DNA of 64,000 nucleotides from Actinacidiphila cocklensis (lineage in GTDB: Bacteria; Actinomycetota; Actinomycetes; Streptomycetales; Streptomycetaceae). This document shows, one piece after another, positions 17,632 through 26,648 of the stretch (positions are counted from its first letter, which is position 1; each line of letters opens with the position of its first letter). The translations under genes were made by a program, and so were the position numbers. The notes under the pieces were generated by a model that was not told where the DNA came from, did not search any database, and saw only the letters and a list, made by a program, of their open reading frames with translations. The stretch is from contig NZ_CAJSLV010000001.1 in assembly GCF_907177275.1 (NCBI RefSeq), forward strand, positions 124,001 through 188,000, written 5' to 3'.

Positions 17632-17660
17632 TTGACCCGCCCCGGGCGTGCCTCTACATT
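17632..17660 (+). promoter_or_regulatory. Promoter of the rhamnosidase gene
   Basis: TTGACC and TACATT are separated by 17 bp, close to the housekeeping consensus. The expected start is near 17667, just before the LacI-type operator. The whole gap 17474-17792 contains no other gene. Confidence 0.6.
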
Positions 17661-17679
17661 GCCCTCGCACGCTAGGAAC

Positions 17680-17691
17680 TGAAACGTTTCA
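17680..17691. promoter_or_regulatory. LacI-type operator
   Basis: TGAAACGTTTCA is a perfect 12-bp palindrome with the central CG and GAAA/TTTC arms typical of LacI-family sites. It lies about 13 bp after the predicted transcription start, where a bound repressor would block elongation. No LacI-family gene is in the window. Confidence 0.7.
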
Positions 17692-17792
17692 CACTCTCTG
17701 GTGGATGTGCATGCGTCGGGCGCATGCGGTCTGCCCGGCACCTGCCGCCTGCGGCCACCACACGGAGGCGGTTCGAGAGAAGGAGTACGGCG

Positions 17793-20700
17793 TTGCACAG
17801 TGAATCGACGCACAACGGAAGCGTCACCGAGCCCGGCGTGGACCGGCTGCCGCTGAGCAGGCGGCGTTTCCTCAGCACCGGCTCGGGCGTGGCGGCGGGA
17901 GTAGTGGCCGCCGGCATGCTCGCGAGCCCCCATGCCGCTGCGGCCGCCCCGCTCAGCGCCCCGGCCACGCCGGTCGGCCTGTCGGGTGCCCACTGGATCT
18001 GGTATCCGGAGGGGAACCCGAGCGTCAGCGCCCCCGTCGCGCACCGGTACTTTCGCAGGGCATTCACGGTCCCGGCCGGGGCCGTCAGCGACGCGCAGCT
18101 GGTGGTCACCGGTGACGACGCCGTCGACGTGTGGCTCAACGGGCAGCACCTGGCCGCCTCCGCGCGTGCGGCGGACTCCTGGAAGAAGTCCCTCTACGTC
18201 GACCTGCGCCCGGCGCTGACCACCGGGGGCAACACGATCGCGATCGCCTGCAAGAACTCCGGCGGCCCCGCCGGCCTGGTGGGGCACCTGCACGTCGCGA
18301 CGGGCGGGGGCACCACGGACCCGACCACCGACGGCAGTTGGCGCTGCGCGCAGACCGCGCCGAGCGGATGGGAGCAGCCTGCCTTCGACGACTCCGCCTG
18401 GTCGGCCGCGATGGATCTGGGGGCCTACGGTGTCGCCCCGTGGTACTCCGACGTGACAGCCCCGGACCTCACCGCCGCATCACCGCTCGGCGTCACCGCG
18501 CACACCGTCGAACACCAGACCAACCCTCTCGGCGTGGATACGGCCCAACCGCGCTTCGGCTGGGTCCTGGGCTCCGCGGCCCCTCAGCAGCACCAGGCCG
18601 GGTACCAGATCCAGGTCTCCTCGACGAGCGCCGGCAGCGCGGACATCTGGGACAGCGGCCAGGTCTCCTCCGCGCAGCAGATCGACATCGCCTACGGCGG
18701 CCCGGCTCCCAGCAGCCTGGTCCGCTACTACTGGCGGGTCCGCGTGTGGGACACGCAGGGCCGGGCCGGTGCCTGGAGCGACCTGCAGTGGTTCGAGACC
18801 GGCCTGCTCGACCCGGCCACCGAATGGCACGGTGCCTTCATCGGTCAGGCCGCGCCCCCGGACTTCTCCGGGGCGAGCTGGATCTGGTACCCCGAGGGGA
18901 ACCCCGCCTCCTCGGCACCCGCCGCCACCCGCTACTTCCGTCGCACGCTCGCCTTATCCTCCGCCCCGGCGAGCGCGGTGCTGATGATCACCGCCGACGA
19001 CACCTGGGACGTCTGGGTCAACGGCACCCTGGTCAGTTCCTCGCCGAGGGGCACCGACTCCTGGAAGGCCGCCGCACTGGTCGACCTCGCCGCGTTCCTG
19101 ACGGCCGGGACCAACATCATCGCGGTGGCCTGCACGAACACCAGCGTGTCGCCGACCGGTCTGCTCGCCAAGCTGCTCCTGCCCGATGGCCGGGTCGTCT
19201 ACAGCGACACGTCCTGGAAGGCCGCGCAGTCCGGGCCGACCGGCTGGAACGGCGCAGGGGTCGACGACAGTAGCTGGCCGGCCGCGATGAACGTGGCCGC
19301 GGCCGGGGGCGGCCCGTGGGGCACGCAGGTGCGCGTGATCACACCGTCTCCCATGCTGCGCAAGGGTTTCACGATCTCCAAGCCGGTGGCATCCGCGCGG
19401 CTGCTGACGACCGCGCTGGGCCTGCACGAGACCCGCCTGAACGGCGCCAAGGTGGGCTCGGACGCCCTGTCCCCGGGCTGGACCGACTACAACAAGCGCG
19501 TGCCGTACAAGGTCTTCGACGTCACCTCACAAGTCCGTCAGGGCTCCAACGCGCTGGCGGCCTGGCTGGGCAAAGGCTGGTACAGCGGCAACATCGGCTT
19601 CGCCGGCAGCCAGAAGTACGGCACGCAGCCCTGGTACTCCGCCCAGCTCCGGCTCACCTTCACCGACGGCACGACCCAGACCATCGCCACCGACGGCAGC
19701 TGGAAGACTGCCGCCGGCGCGATCCGGGCCGACGACCTGTACGCCGGGGAGACCTACGACGCCCGCCTGGCCGTCACCGGCTGGGACACGGCCGGGTTCG
19801 ACGACACCTCCTGGACGGCGGTCACCGTCGCCTCGCTCGCGCTGCCCACCCTGGTCTCCCAGGTCGACGGAGGCGTCACCGTTCAGGCGGATTTCCCGCC
19901 CGTGGCCATCACCCAGCCGCAGACGGGGGTGTGGATCGCCGACCTCGGCCAGAACTTCGCGGGCTGGAACCGGCTCACCCTGGCCGGCCCGGCCGGCACC
20001 ACGGTCACCCTGCGCCACGGCGAGGTCCTCAACCCTGACGGCACGCTCTACACCACCAACCTGCGCACCGCGCAGGCGACCGACCGGTTCACCCTCGCCG
20101 GCACCGGCTCCGCCGAGACCTACGAGCCCCGCTTCACCGTCCACGGCTACCGCTATGTCGAGCTCACCGGCCTCCCCGCCGGCTTCACCCCGACGACCGC
20201 CACCCTCACCGGCCGTGCCGCCTGGACCAGCGCCGCCCAGCTGGGCACCTTCAGCACCTCGAACTCCCTGGTCAACCAGATCCAGCACAACATCACCTGG
20301 GGCCAGCACAGCAACATGCTGTCCATCCCCACCGACTGCCCGCAGCGCGACGAACGCCTCGGCTGGACCGGCGACATCGCCGCGTTCGCCGCCACCTCCA
20401 CCTTCAACCTGGACACGCACCGCCTGCTGGCCGAGTTCACCGACGCCCTGGTCGACGACCAGCAGTCCGACGGCGCGTTCACCGACGTCGCGCCCGCCGT
20501 CATCAGCGGCTCCGGCACCGCCGGCTGGGGTGACGCGGGCGTGATCATCCCCTACACACTGTGGCAGCGCTTCGGCGACCTGCGGGTCGCCGACCGGCAC
20601 TTCACCGCCATGGCGGCCTGGGTCGACTACCTGCACAGCACCGCCGGCAGCAACCTCATCCGCAACCAGACGACGTACGGTGACTGGCTGAACGTCAGCG

Positions 20701-21542
20701 ACGACACCCCGCACGACCTCATCTGCACCGCGTACTTCGGCTGGGCCGCACGCCTGGTCTCGCGGCTGGCCGCTGCCACCGGCCGCACCTCCCAGGCGAC
20801 CTCCTACGGGCAGCTGGCCGGCCAGGTGGCGGCCGCCTTCGCCGGCCAGTACATCGGCTCGGACGGCTCCATCGGCACCAACACCCAGACCGGCTACGTC
20901 CTCGCCCTCGCCTTCGGCCTGGTCCCCGCCGCGCTCGTCCAGCGCTCAGCCGACAAGCTCGCCGCCAAGGTCGCGGCCGGCAGCGGGCACCTGACCGTGG
21001 GCTTCCTCGGCGTGGAGAACCTGCTGCCCGTGCTGGCCGACAACGGTCACGCGGACATCGCCTACCAGATCCTGCTGCAGACCGGCTATCCCGGATGGGG
21101 CTACATGATCAGCCGCGGCGCCACCACCATCTGGGAACGATGGGACGGCATCAAGACCGACGGCACCTTCCAGGACCCCGGCATGAACTCCTTCAACCAC
21201 TACGGCCTGGGCTCGGTCGGCGACTTCCTCTACCGGCACGTCGCCGGGCTGGCCCCGGCCGCCCCCGGCTACCAGGCCCTGCTCATCGCCCCCAGGACCG
21301 GCGGAGGACTCACCTCGGCCGCCGCCACCTACCAGACGCCCTGCGGAACCGCCCGGAGCAGCTGGTCCATCGCGAGCGGCACGGTGACGCTCCAGGTCAC
21401 CGTTCCCGCCAACGTCACCGCGACGGTGGTCGTGCCCACCTCCCGACCCGCCTCCGTCACCGCCCCCGCGGAGGCCGTGCCCACCGCGTCAGCCACGTAC
21501 GACCTGCCCGCAGGCGCCTACACCTTCACAGCCACCGCCTGA
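17793..21542 (+). CDS. Tat-exported GH78 alpha-L-rhamnosidase, 1249 aa
   Basis: The TTG at 17793 follows AGAAGGAG by 7 bp. Residues 22-27 (SRRRFL) plus a hydrophobic stretch form a Tat signal. Then come a beta-sandwich module (about 65-215), an fn3-like rhamnosidase domain (about 215-360), a second copy of the first module (about 361-510), and the rhamnosidase N-terminal, catalytic (alpha/alpha)6 and C-terminal domains. DCPQRDERLGWTGD near residue 847 carries the acidic residues conserved in GH78. It should remove terminal L-rhamnose from plant glycans or glycosides outside the cell. Regulation by a LacI-type repressor is indicated. Confidence 0.92.
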   Translation: MHSESTHNGSVTEPGVDRLPLSRRRFLSTGSGVAAGVVAAGMLASPHAAAAAPLSAPATPVGLSGAHWIWYPEGNPSVSAPVAHRYFRRAFTVPAGAVSDAQLVVTGDDAVDVWLNGQHLAASARAADSWKKSLYVDLRPALTTGGNTIAIACKNSGGPAGLVGHLHVATGGGTTDPTTDGSWRCAQTAPSGWEQPAFDDSAWSAAMDLGAYGVAPWYSDVTAPDLTAASPLGVTAHTVEHQTNPLGVDTAQPRFGWVLGSAAPQQHQAGYQIQVSSTSAGSADIWDSGQVSSAQQIDIAYGGPAPSSLVRYYWRVRVWDTQGRAGAWSDLQWFETGLLDPATEWHGAFIGQAAPPDFSGASWIWYPEGNPASSAPAATRYFRRTLALSSAPASAVLMITADDTWDVWVNGTLVSSSPRGTDSWKAAALVDLAAFLTAGTNIIAVACTNTSVSPTGLLAKLLLPDGRVVYSDTSWKAAQSGPTGWNGAGVDDSSWPAAMNVAAAGGGPWGTQVRVITPSPMLRKGFTISKPVASARLLTTALGLHETRLNGAKVGSDALSPGWTDYNKRVPYKVFDVTSQVRQGSNALAAWLGKGWYSGNIGFAGSQKYGTQPWYSAQLRLTFTDGTTQTIATDGSWKTAAGAIRADDLYAGETYDARLAVTGWDTAGFDDTSWTAVTVASLALPTLVSQVDGGVTVQADFPPVAITQPQTGVWIADLGQNFAGWNRLTLAGPAGTTVTLRHGEVLNPDGTLYTTNLRTAQATDRFTLAGTGSAETYEPRFTVHGYRYVELTGLPAGFTPTTATLTGRAAWTSAAQLGTFSTSNSLVNQIQHNITWGQHSNMLSIPTDCPQRDERLGWTGDIAAFAATSTFNLDTHRLLAEFTDALVDDQQSDGAFTDVAPAVISGSGTAGWGDAGVIIPYTLWQRFGDLRVADRHFTAMAAWVDYLHSTAGSNLIRNQTTYGDWLNVSDDTPHDLICTAYFGWAARLVSRLAAATGRTSQATSYGQLAGQVAAAFAGQYIGSDGSIGTNTQTGYVLALAFGLVPAALVQRSADKLAAKVAAGSGHLTVGFLGVENLLPVLADNGHADIAYQILLQTGYPGWGYMISRGATTIWERWDGIKTDGTFQDPGMNSFNHYGLGSVGDFLYRHVAGLAPAAPGYQALLIAPRTGGGLTSAAATYQTPCGTARSSWSIASGTVTLQVTVPANVTATVVVPTSRPASVTAPAEAVPTASATYDLPAGAYTFTATA

Positions 21543-21562
21543 GCCGCCGCCCTGATGCAGGT

Positions 21563-21594
21563 GCCGGCCCCGGACGGGCACGCCCGGGGCCGGC
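21563..21594 (+). terminator. Hairpin after the rhamnosidase gene
   Basis: An 11-bp perfect stem (21563-21573 with 21584-21594) lies 20 bp after the stop. The remaining gap to 21797 shows nothing else I can support. Confidence 0.65.
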
Positions 21595-21797
21595 GCTGAG
21601 CTCACCCTCTGAGTCCGCTGCGGGCCACCACGGCCGAACGGTGGGCCGTGCCGCCGGTTTCTGCGTGGGGAGTCCCGGGCGCCGGCTGAGGCGTGCTGAG
21701 ATCCGTGTCCAGACTGCCGGCGCATCGGCTCTGGCCGGCGTGGATGATGTCATCGGCAAGGACAAGGCCGGCTCCCGCCGGTCCTGCTCGCCGCGCC

Positions 21798-22331
21798 TCA
21801 CGCGGGCACGTACGCCAGGGTGACGGCGCCGTTGCCGCGCTGGGTGACCGAGTCCAGGCGCAGGTTCACGCGCTTGCCCGGACGGAACAGCGGGGTCCCG
21901 CTGCCGAGCACGACCGGGTTGACGACGAAGTGCAGCTCGTCGACGAGCCCGTCCTCGAGCAGCGCCTGGGCGAGCCGGCCGTAGCCGTAGAGCATCAGGT
22001 CGCCGTCGCCCTGCGCCTTGAGCTCCCGCACGGCGGCGACCGGGTCGCCGGCGACGATCGTGGTGTTGTTCCAGTCCGCCTTCGTCAACGTGGAGGAGTA
22101 GACGTACTTGGGCATCTCGTGCAGCCGTTCGAGGTAAGGCCCCTGCGGGTTCCCCCACATCTGCACGAACAGCTCGTAGGTGTTCCTGCCCATCAAGAAC
22201 GCATCACTCTTGTTCAGCGCCTCGAGCCACGCCGCGCCGGCCTCCTCGTCGGAGTACTCCCCGGCCCACACCTGCGGATCGCCGTGGACACCGTCCGCGG
22301 TGACCAGGCTGCTCACGACCAACTTACGCAC
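21798..22331 (-). CDS. Dihydrofolate-reductase-family (RibD C-terminal) protein, 177 aa
   Basis: The N-terminal strand MRKLVVSSLVTADGV, the helix with AFLMGRNTYELF and the late GDLMLYGYGRLAQALLEDGLVDELHFVVNPVVLGSGTPLF region (seen in pieces) are the RibD C-terminal/YwjB-type reductase fold. These bind NADPH; most have no assigned substrate. The ATG at 22329-22331 follows a GGAGGAGGCG stretch. It is read toward the rhamnosidase and is preceded by an ArsR-type regulator on the same strand, 124 bp away, which may control it. Confidence 0.85.
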   Translation of the reverse strand: MRKLVVSSLVTADGVHGDPQVWAGEYSDEEAGAAWLEALNKSDAFLMGRNTYELFVQMWGNPQGPYLERLHEMPKYVYSSTLTKADWNNTTIVAGDPVAAVRELKAQGDGDLMLYGYGRLAQALLEDGLVDELHFVVNPVVLGSGTPLFRPGKRVNLRLDSVTQRGNGAVTLAYVPA

Positions 22332-22455
22332 GACGCGCCTCCTCCTGCTCGCGGCCCAGGCTGGTCCTGAACCCGCTCCTGTAGAAGAAGACTCGACCGG
22401 CCGCCGAAACGAACCGGCCCCGGACCGGGCATTTCAGGATCATCGGCTCCCGACG

Positions 22456-23460
22456 TCACCCGTCCGGTCCATGATCGGCCGGAAGCGTGCCGCCGGCCAG
22501 CAGCAGGCGGCCGAGCCGGGTGCAGGTGTGGCGGACTTCCTTGCCCTCGCGGACCGTGGCGACCAGCCCCGCCGCGCGCAGCGTCTTGGCGTGGGCGGAG
22601 GCCGAGCCGGCGCTGACGCCGAGGGTGCGGGCCAGCCCGGTGGTGGTGTGCGGGTCGGCCAGCAGGTGCAGTGCCTGCGCCCGTGTCGTCCCGAGCAGCC
22701 CGGCGAGCGGGTCGGCGCCGCGATCGGGCTCCGGCAGCAGTGGCAGCGGCGTCAGCGCGCTGTAGACCAGCAGCAGGGACCCGTCGGGATGCCGGGTCCG
22801 CAGCGGTACGCCGCGCCACAGCAGTGACGGCATCAGGGTCAGTCCCGCGCCTCCCACGTCCACCGTCGCGGTGCGCGGTCCCGGCAGCCGGAGGTCGGCT
22901 CCCGACCAGGCCGCGCCGGGAAACAGGCCGGCCAGCATCGCCCGCAGCCCCTGCTCCTGCTGGACTCGGCCGCGCCAGGCCACGTCACCGGCGTAGCCCT
23001 CGCGCAGTCGCGGCCACCAGGGTTCCAGCACCGCCCGCCAGCACTCGGCGAGCGAGGCGACCAACTCGCGCCACGCGGGGGCCTCGTGGTGTTCCACCGC
23101 GGACCTCCAGGCGCCGCCCGGGCGGGAGCGCCCCTGCCACAGCCGCTCCAGCTCCGCGGTCGTCTGCTGCCGGCTGACCGTGGAGACCTTGTCCAGCGCC
23201 TCGGACAGGTCGGCGATCGGCGGGTCGAGGAAGGTCGGGCCGAGGCCGTCGGGACGGAGCAACCCGGCCACACGTCCCACCGCGGACTCGGAACGCGTCG
23301 ACAGACCGGTCACCGTCCTCCCGCGCCAGTGGGCGAGCGAGGGCTCGTGGCTGCCGGCGTGCAGTACCGCCAGCGCGAGGCCGGCCTCGATCAGCGGCGC
23401 GGGCTCGGGCGCGAACCGCACCTGCAGCAGATCCTCGATGGTGAAGCGCAGGCTGAGCAT
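22456..23460 (-). CDS. ArsR-type winged-helix regulator with DUF5937-like N-terminal region, 334 aa
   Basis: The last 90 residues are an ArsR-like winged helix: TTTGLARTLGVSAGSASAHA is the recognition helix-turn-helix and VREGKEVRHTCT the wing. The first 230 residues form a large helical domain starting MLSLRFTIEDLLQVRFAPEP, a layout common in Streptomyces. The ATG at 23458-23460 follows GGAGGGG; an upstream in-frame extension is not protein-like. No metal-binding Cys pair is seen, so it is unlikely to sense metals. It probably controls the reductase downstream. Confidence 0.85.
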   Translation of the reverse strand: MLSLRFTIEDLLQVRFAPEPAPLIEAGLALAVLHAGSHEPSLAHWRGRTVTGLSTRSESAVGRVAGLLRPDGLGPTFLDPPIADLSEALDKVSTVSRQQTTAELERLWQGRSRPGGAWRSAVEHHEAPAWRELVASLAECWRAVLEPWWPRLREGYAGDVAWRGRVQQEQGLRAMLAGLFPGAAWSGADLRLPGPRTATVDVGGAGLTLMPSLLWRGVPLRTRHPDGSLLLVYSALTPLPLLPEPDRGADPLAGLLGTTRAQALHLLADPHTTTGLARTLGVSAGSASAHAKTLRAAGLVATVREGKEVRHTCTRLGRLLLAGGTLPADHGPDG

Positions 23461-23770
23461 CGCCGTCCCCTCCCTGCCAGACGGTCGGCGCCGATGCCGT
23501 CGGCCCGCCTGGTCTCCGGCCGTACGGAAGGCTAGCCGCTGCCCGAACCGAGGGTTCTGCGAGCCCCTGGCCCTCGCTGCCCCGCTCGGCGCCGCGGCCG
23601 CGGCGAGGCGACGTTTCACCTCTCGCAGAAACGATCGACGACGACGGGCGTCGACAGGACGCTGGCCCTATCCGGCCGCTCGCCGGCCACGCAAAAGAGG
23701 GTGTGCGTCACGGAAGCCGGTCCATCCCGGCCGCGTATGCGCCCATCGACATGCCCACGGGGGGAAACCG

Positions 23771-25621
23771 ATGTCAGGTTCAGAGGGTTCGTGCCCTGAT
23801 CCCGGTCGCGCCGCGGATCTGGCCGAATTCATCACGGCGTTGAACGAGTACCGCCTGTGGGCCGGCGGACCGTCCTACCGTGCGTTGGCCAGGCGGGTCG
23901 GGCCGCTGCTCAGATCCACGCAAGGAGTCTCCCAGTCGACGATCGGCGACGTCTTCCAGGCGCGCCGCAAACGCCTGGACCTCGACCTCGTGGTCGCGAT
24001 CGTGCGTGCGCTCGGAGCCGGCGAACCGACGGTGGCTCGCTGGCGTGCTGCCTGCGTGGCAGTGCAGGCGAGGGCGAAGAACGGCGGTCCGGCCGGCGTG
24101 TTCAGGCAACTGCCCCGCGCGCCGGCGACGTTCACGGGGCGGGAGAGGGAACTCGCCGGCATCCTCCGGGCGGCGCTGTCGCCGGCGGGAAGGCAGACGG
24201 CAGCCGTCTGCGTCATCGAGGGGATGGGCGGGGTCGGAAAGACCCAGCTCGCCCTTCAGGCCGCGCACACGCTGGTGCGGTCCGGGAAGTTCGCGGACGT
24301 CCAGCTCTACGTCGACCTGCACGGCGTCGACGCGAACCGGCCGCCCGCCGCGCCGGCCGAGGTCCTCGGCGGCTTCCTGCGCGCCCTGGGGGTGCCCGTT
24401 CAGCACATCCCGGACGGCGTGGTCCAGCGCGCCGCGATGTTCCGGGACCGTCTGCGGGGCAGGGCCGCGCTGATCCTGCTGGACAACGCGGCCGACGAGG
24501 CCCAGGTGCGTGACGTGATCGGATGCGACCCGTCCTGTCTGGTGCTGATCACCAGCCGGCGCAGCCTGGCGGGACTGGACGGGACGAGCGTGCATGTGCT
24601 CGACGCGCTCACGGTGCGGGACTCGGTGGAGTTGCTGGCGGCGACGGCGGGTCGGGAAAGGATTGCCGCGGAGATCGACGACGCCGTCCGCGTGGCGGAG
24701 TTGTGCGGCGGCCTGCCGCTCGCGGTCGCCCTGGCCGGGGCGCGGCTGCGGGCGCGGACCGGGTGGCGGGTGGCGGACGCGGCGGAGTATCTGGCCGAGG
24801 GCGGCCTGGACGCGATACGCGCCGGAGGCCGCGCCCTGCGACCGGTCCTCGATCTGTCGTACGCCCGGTTGCCCGAGCCGGCGCGCGGGATGTTCCGCCT
24901 GCTGGGGCTGCACCCGGGTGGCGACTTCACCCCGCGGACCGCAGCCGCCCTCGCCGGTGTCGACCCCGCGGTGGCCCGCGACCTGCTGGAGTGTCTGCAG
25001 GACGAACACCTCGTGCGGCAGGGGCACTTCGGCCGCTTCGGACTGCCCGACCTGTTACGCGTCTACGCCGCCGGTCTCGCCCGGGAGCGGCCCGAGGAGG
25101 CGGACGCCGCCGTGGCACGGCTCCTCGCGTTCTGCCTGCACAGCGCCCGCGCCGCCGGCCGGTTCCTCGCCCCGCCGGCCCGCCCGCTGGACGTCGCACT
25201 GCCGGCCGGCTGCACCCCGATGGCCTTCGCCGACCGGGCACAGGCCCTGCAATGGTGCGAGGAGGAACTCCCCGGCCTGCTTGCCGCGGTCCGGCTCGCG
25301 GCACAACGGGGTCATCACGCCGTCGCCTGGCAGTTGCCCGTCGTCCTGAGCGACTACCTCCTGCTGCACGGCAGGGCACACGACTGGGTCGGCGCCATGA
25401 CGATCGCCGTCGAAAGCGCGCGCGCCTCGAACGACGTCCGCGGGGAGGCCGCGGCGCTGGACAGGCTCGGTATCGCCCAGGCCGTGACAAAGGATTACCC
25501 GGCCTCGCTGGAAACCCTCCGTCAGGCCTTCGCACTGCACACCGCACGCGGCACCGCACACGGAGACGTACGCGGCCGGGCGCTCACGACCGACCTCGCC
25601 GTCGTCCGCGACAGGGCCTGA
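23771..25621 (+). CDS. HTH-NB-ARC (STAND) regulator, 616 aa
   Basis: An N-terminal helix-turn-helix (residues 10-90, containing GVSQSTIGDVFQARRKRLD) is fused to an NB-ARC switch ATPase and a short TPR-like tail. Walker A is GMGGVGKTQ (about 151-159), Walker B ALILLDNA, the sensor SCLVLITSRR and the GLPLA motif CGGLPLAVAL. At the usual MHD position the chain reads LPD. The TPR tail is only about 120 residues, so it is shorter than most relatives. STAND proteins switch between ADP and ATP forms on a signal; here the output is probably DNA binding. Confidence 0.88.
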   Translation: MSGSEGSCPDPGRAADLAEFITALNEYRLWAGGPSYRALARRVGPLLRSTQGVSQSTIGDVFQARRKRLDLDLVVAIVRALGAGEPTVARWRAACVAVQARAKNGGPAGVFRQLPRAPATFTGRERELAGILRAALSPAGRQTAAVCVIEGMGGVGKTQLALQAAHTLVRSGKFADVQLYVDLHGVDANRPPAAPAEVLGGFLRALGVPVQHIPDGVVQRAAMFRDRLRGRAALILLDNAADEAQVRDVIGCDPSCLVLITSRRSLAGLDGTSVHVLDALTVRDSVELLAATAGRERIAAEIDDAVRVAELCGGLPLAVALAGARLRARTGWRVADAAEYLAEGGLDAIRAGGRALRPVLDLSYARLPEPARGMFRLLGLHPGGDFTPRTAAALAGVDPAVARDLLECLQDEHLVRQGHFGRFGLPDLLRVYAAGLARERPEEADAAVARLLAFCLHSARAAGRFLAPPARPLDVALPAGCTPMAFADRAQALQWCEEELPGLLAAVRLAAQRGHHAVAWQLPVVLSDYLLLHGRAHDWVGAMTIAVESARASNDVRGEAAALDRLGIAQAVTKDYPASLETLRQAFALHTARGTAHGDVRGRALTTDLAVVRDRA

Positions 25622-25624
25622 CCC

Positions 25625-25657
25625 GGGGGGCTCACCGGCGACACCGGTGAGCCCCCC
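25625..25657 (+). terminator. Hairpin after the NB-ARC gene
   Basis: A 14-bp perfect stem (25625-25638 with 25644-25657) on a 5-base loop, 4 bp after the stop and facing the convergent secreted-protein gene. Confidence 0.75.
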
Positions 25658-25700
25658 GCGGTTCCAGCGGCCGTGGCAGCAGGGTGAACGGGGCAGATCT

Positions 25701-26258
25701 CTACGACGGTGTCCCCGGGGCGAGGTAGAACCAGTCCTCCCAGTAGTTCTCCCCGTGGGCGTTGCAGCCGTTCTCCGGGTACCCGTAGGTGTCCCCGTGG
25801 CCGCCGTCCAGGCACACGCGGTACTGGAAGTTGAAGTAGTTGAGATAGCCGGCCGCGCTCCGGGTGCTGGCCCACTCCTGATTGGGCGCTCCGTTGCAGG
25901 AGCGCGGAGAGACCTCCTTGCTGCCGACGACCCCGCCCGGGCCGACCTGGTCCAGAACCGTGAGGCACAGGTTCGTCGACGTGTTGCGGATCCGGACGTT
26001 CGCGTAGGCGTGGTTCGGGGCATCGGGGTAGACGGACTCGAAGTTCCACCAGCCGGCACCGCCCCAGTTCGGCCCGCAGTAGTCGATGAAGCTGCCGTTC
26101 ACGTCGATCACGCACGCGGGACCGTCGTTGCTCTCCGCCACGTTGGCCAGTTGCTGATTCTCGACCATGATCGAGGCATTGGCCGTGCCCGTCACCCCGA
26201 CCAGGGCGGTGGCCGTCATGGCGGCGACAACGAGTGCGGATCTGGCTAGGGCCTTCAT
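25701..26258 (-). CDS. Secreted ricin-like (beta-trefoil) protein, 185 aa
   Basis: A Sec signal peptide (MKALARSALVVAAMTATALV, cleavage after TANA near residue 29) precedes a mature part with six or more Cys. NLCLTVLDQ and NQEWAS give the QxW-type motif of ricin-B lectins, although only one clear repeat is visible. YCGPNWGGAGWWNFES and a Cys-rich end suggest a disulfide-stabilised exported lectin. The ATG at 26256-26258 follows GGGGAGC. The ligand is not evident. Confidence 0.75.
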   Translation of the reverse strand: MKALARSALVVAAMTATALVGVTGTANASIMVENQQLANVAESNDGPACVIDVNGSFIDYCGPNWGGAGWWNFESVYPDAPNHAYANVRIRNTSTNLCLTVLDQVGPGGVVGSKEVSPRSCNGAPNQEWASTRSAAGYLNYFNFQYRVCLDGGHGDTYGYPENGCNAHGENYWEDWFYLAPGTPS

Positions 26259-26648
26259 GGTGCAGCTCCCCTTTTTGGCTGTTCGTGCGTCCGAGTGGTG
26301 GGTGCGACCACTGTGTTCGTGAGGGCTGCGGGGAGCCAGTTTTCCGGTCAAGCCCGGACAGGCGCCGTGTCCGGCCGGGCAACGGTCCGGCGGGCGGTCA
26401 CCGTTCCGGGACCGAGCAAGAGAACGGACGGCCGGGCGAGCAGAAGGGAAGGCGAATTCGCCGTTGTTCATCGGCGATTTCGCGTGCCCTGCCGGCGGTC
26501 ACGCAGCGACCGGACTTGACCGGAGAAATGGCTCTGCGCCGTGAACCGCGGACACACTCCCACTCGCAGAGAGCCGTTGCGCGGTGCTTGCGCGGAAACG
26601 GCGCTGCCTACGGCGCTTTCCCTCACCAGATCCCGCTGGAGCCCAGCC
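26259..26648. promoter_or_regulatory. Divergent intergenic region with a GGCGAATTCGCC palindrome
   Basis: The region separates two divergent exported-protein genes and has no gene. GGCGAATTCGCC (26451-26462) is a perfect palindrome and an imperfect copy, GGCGATTTCGCG, follows about 12 bp later. These may be a repressor site pair. Confidence 0.4.
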
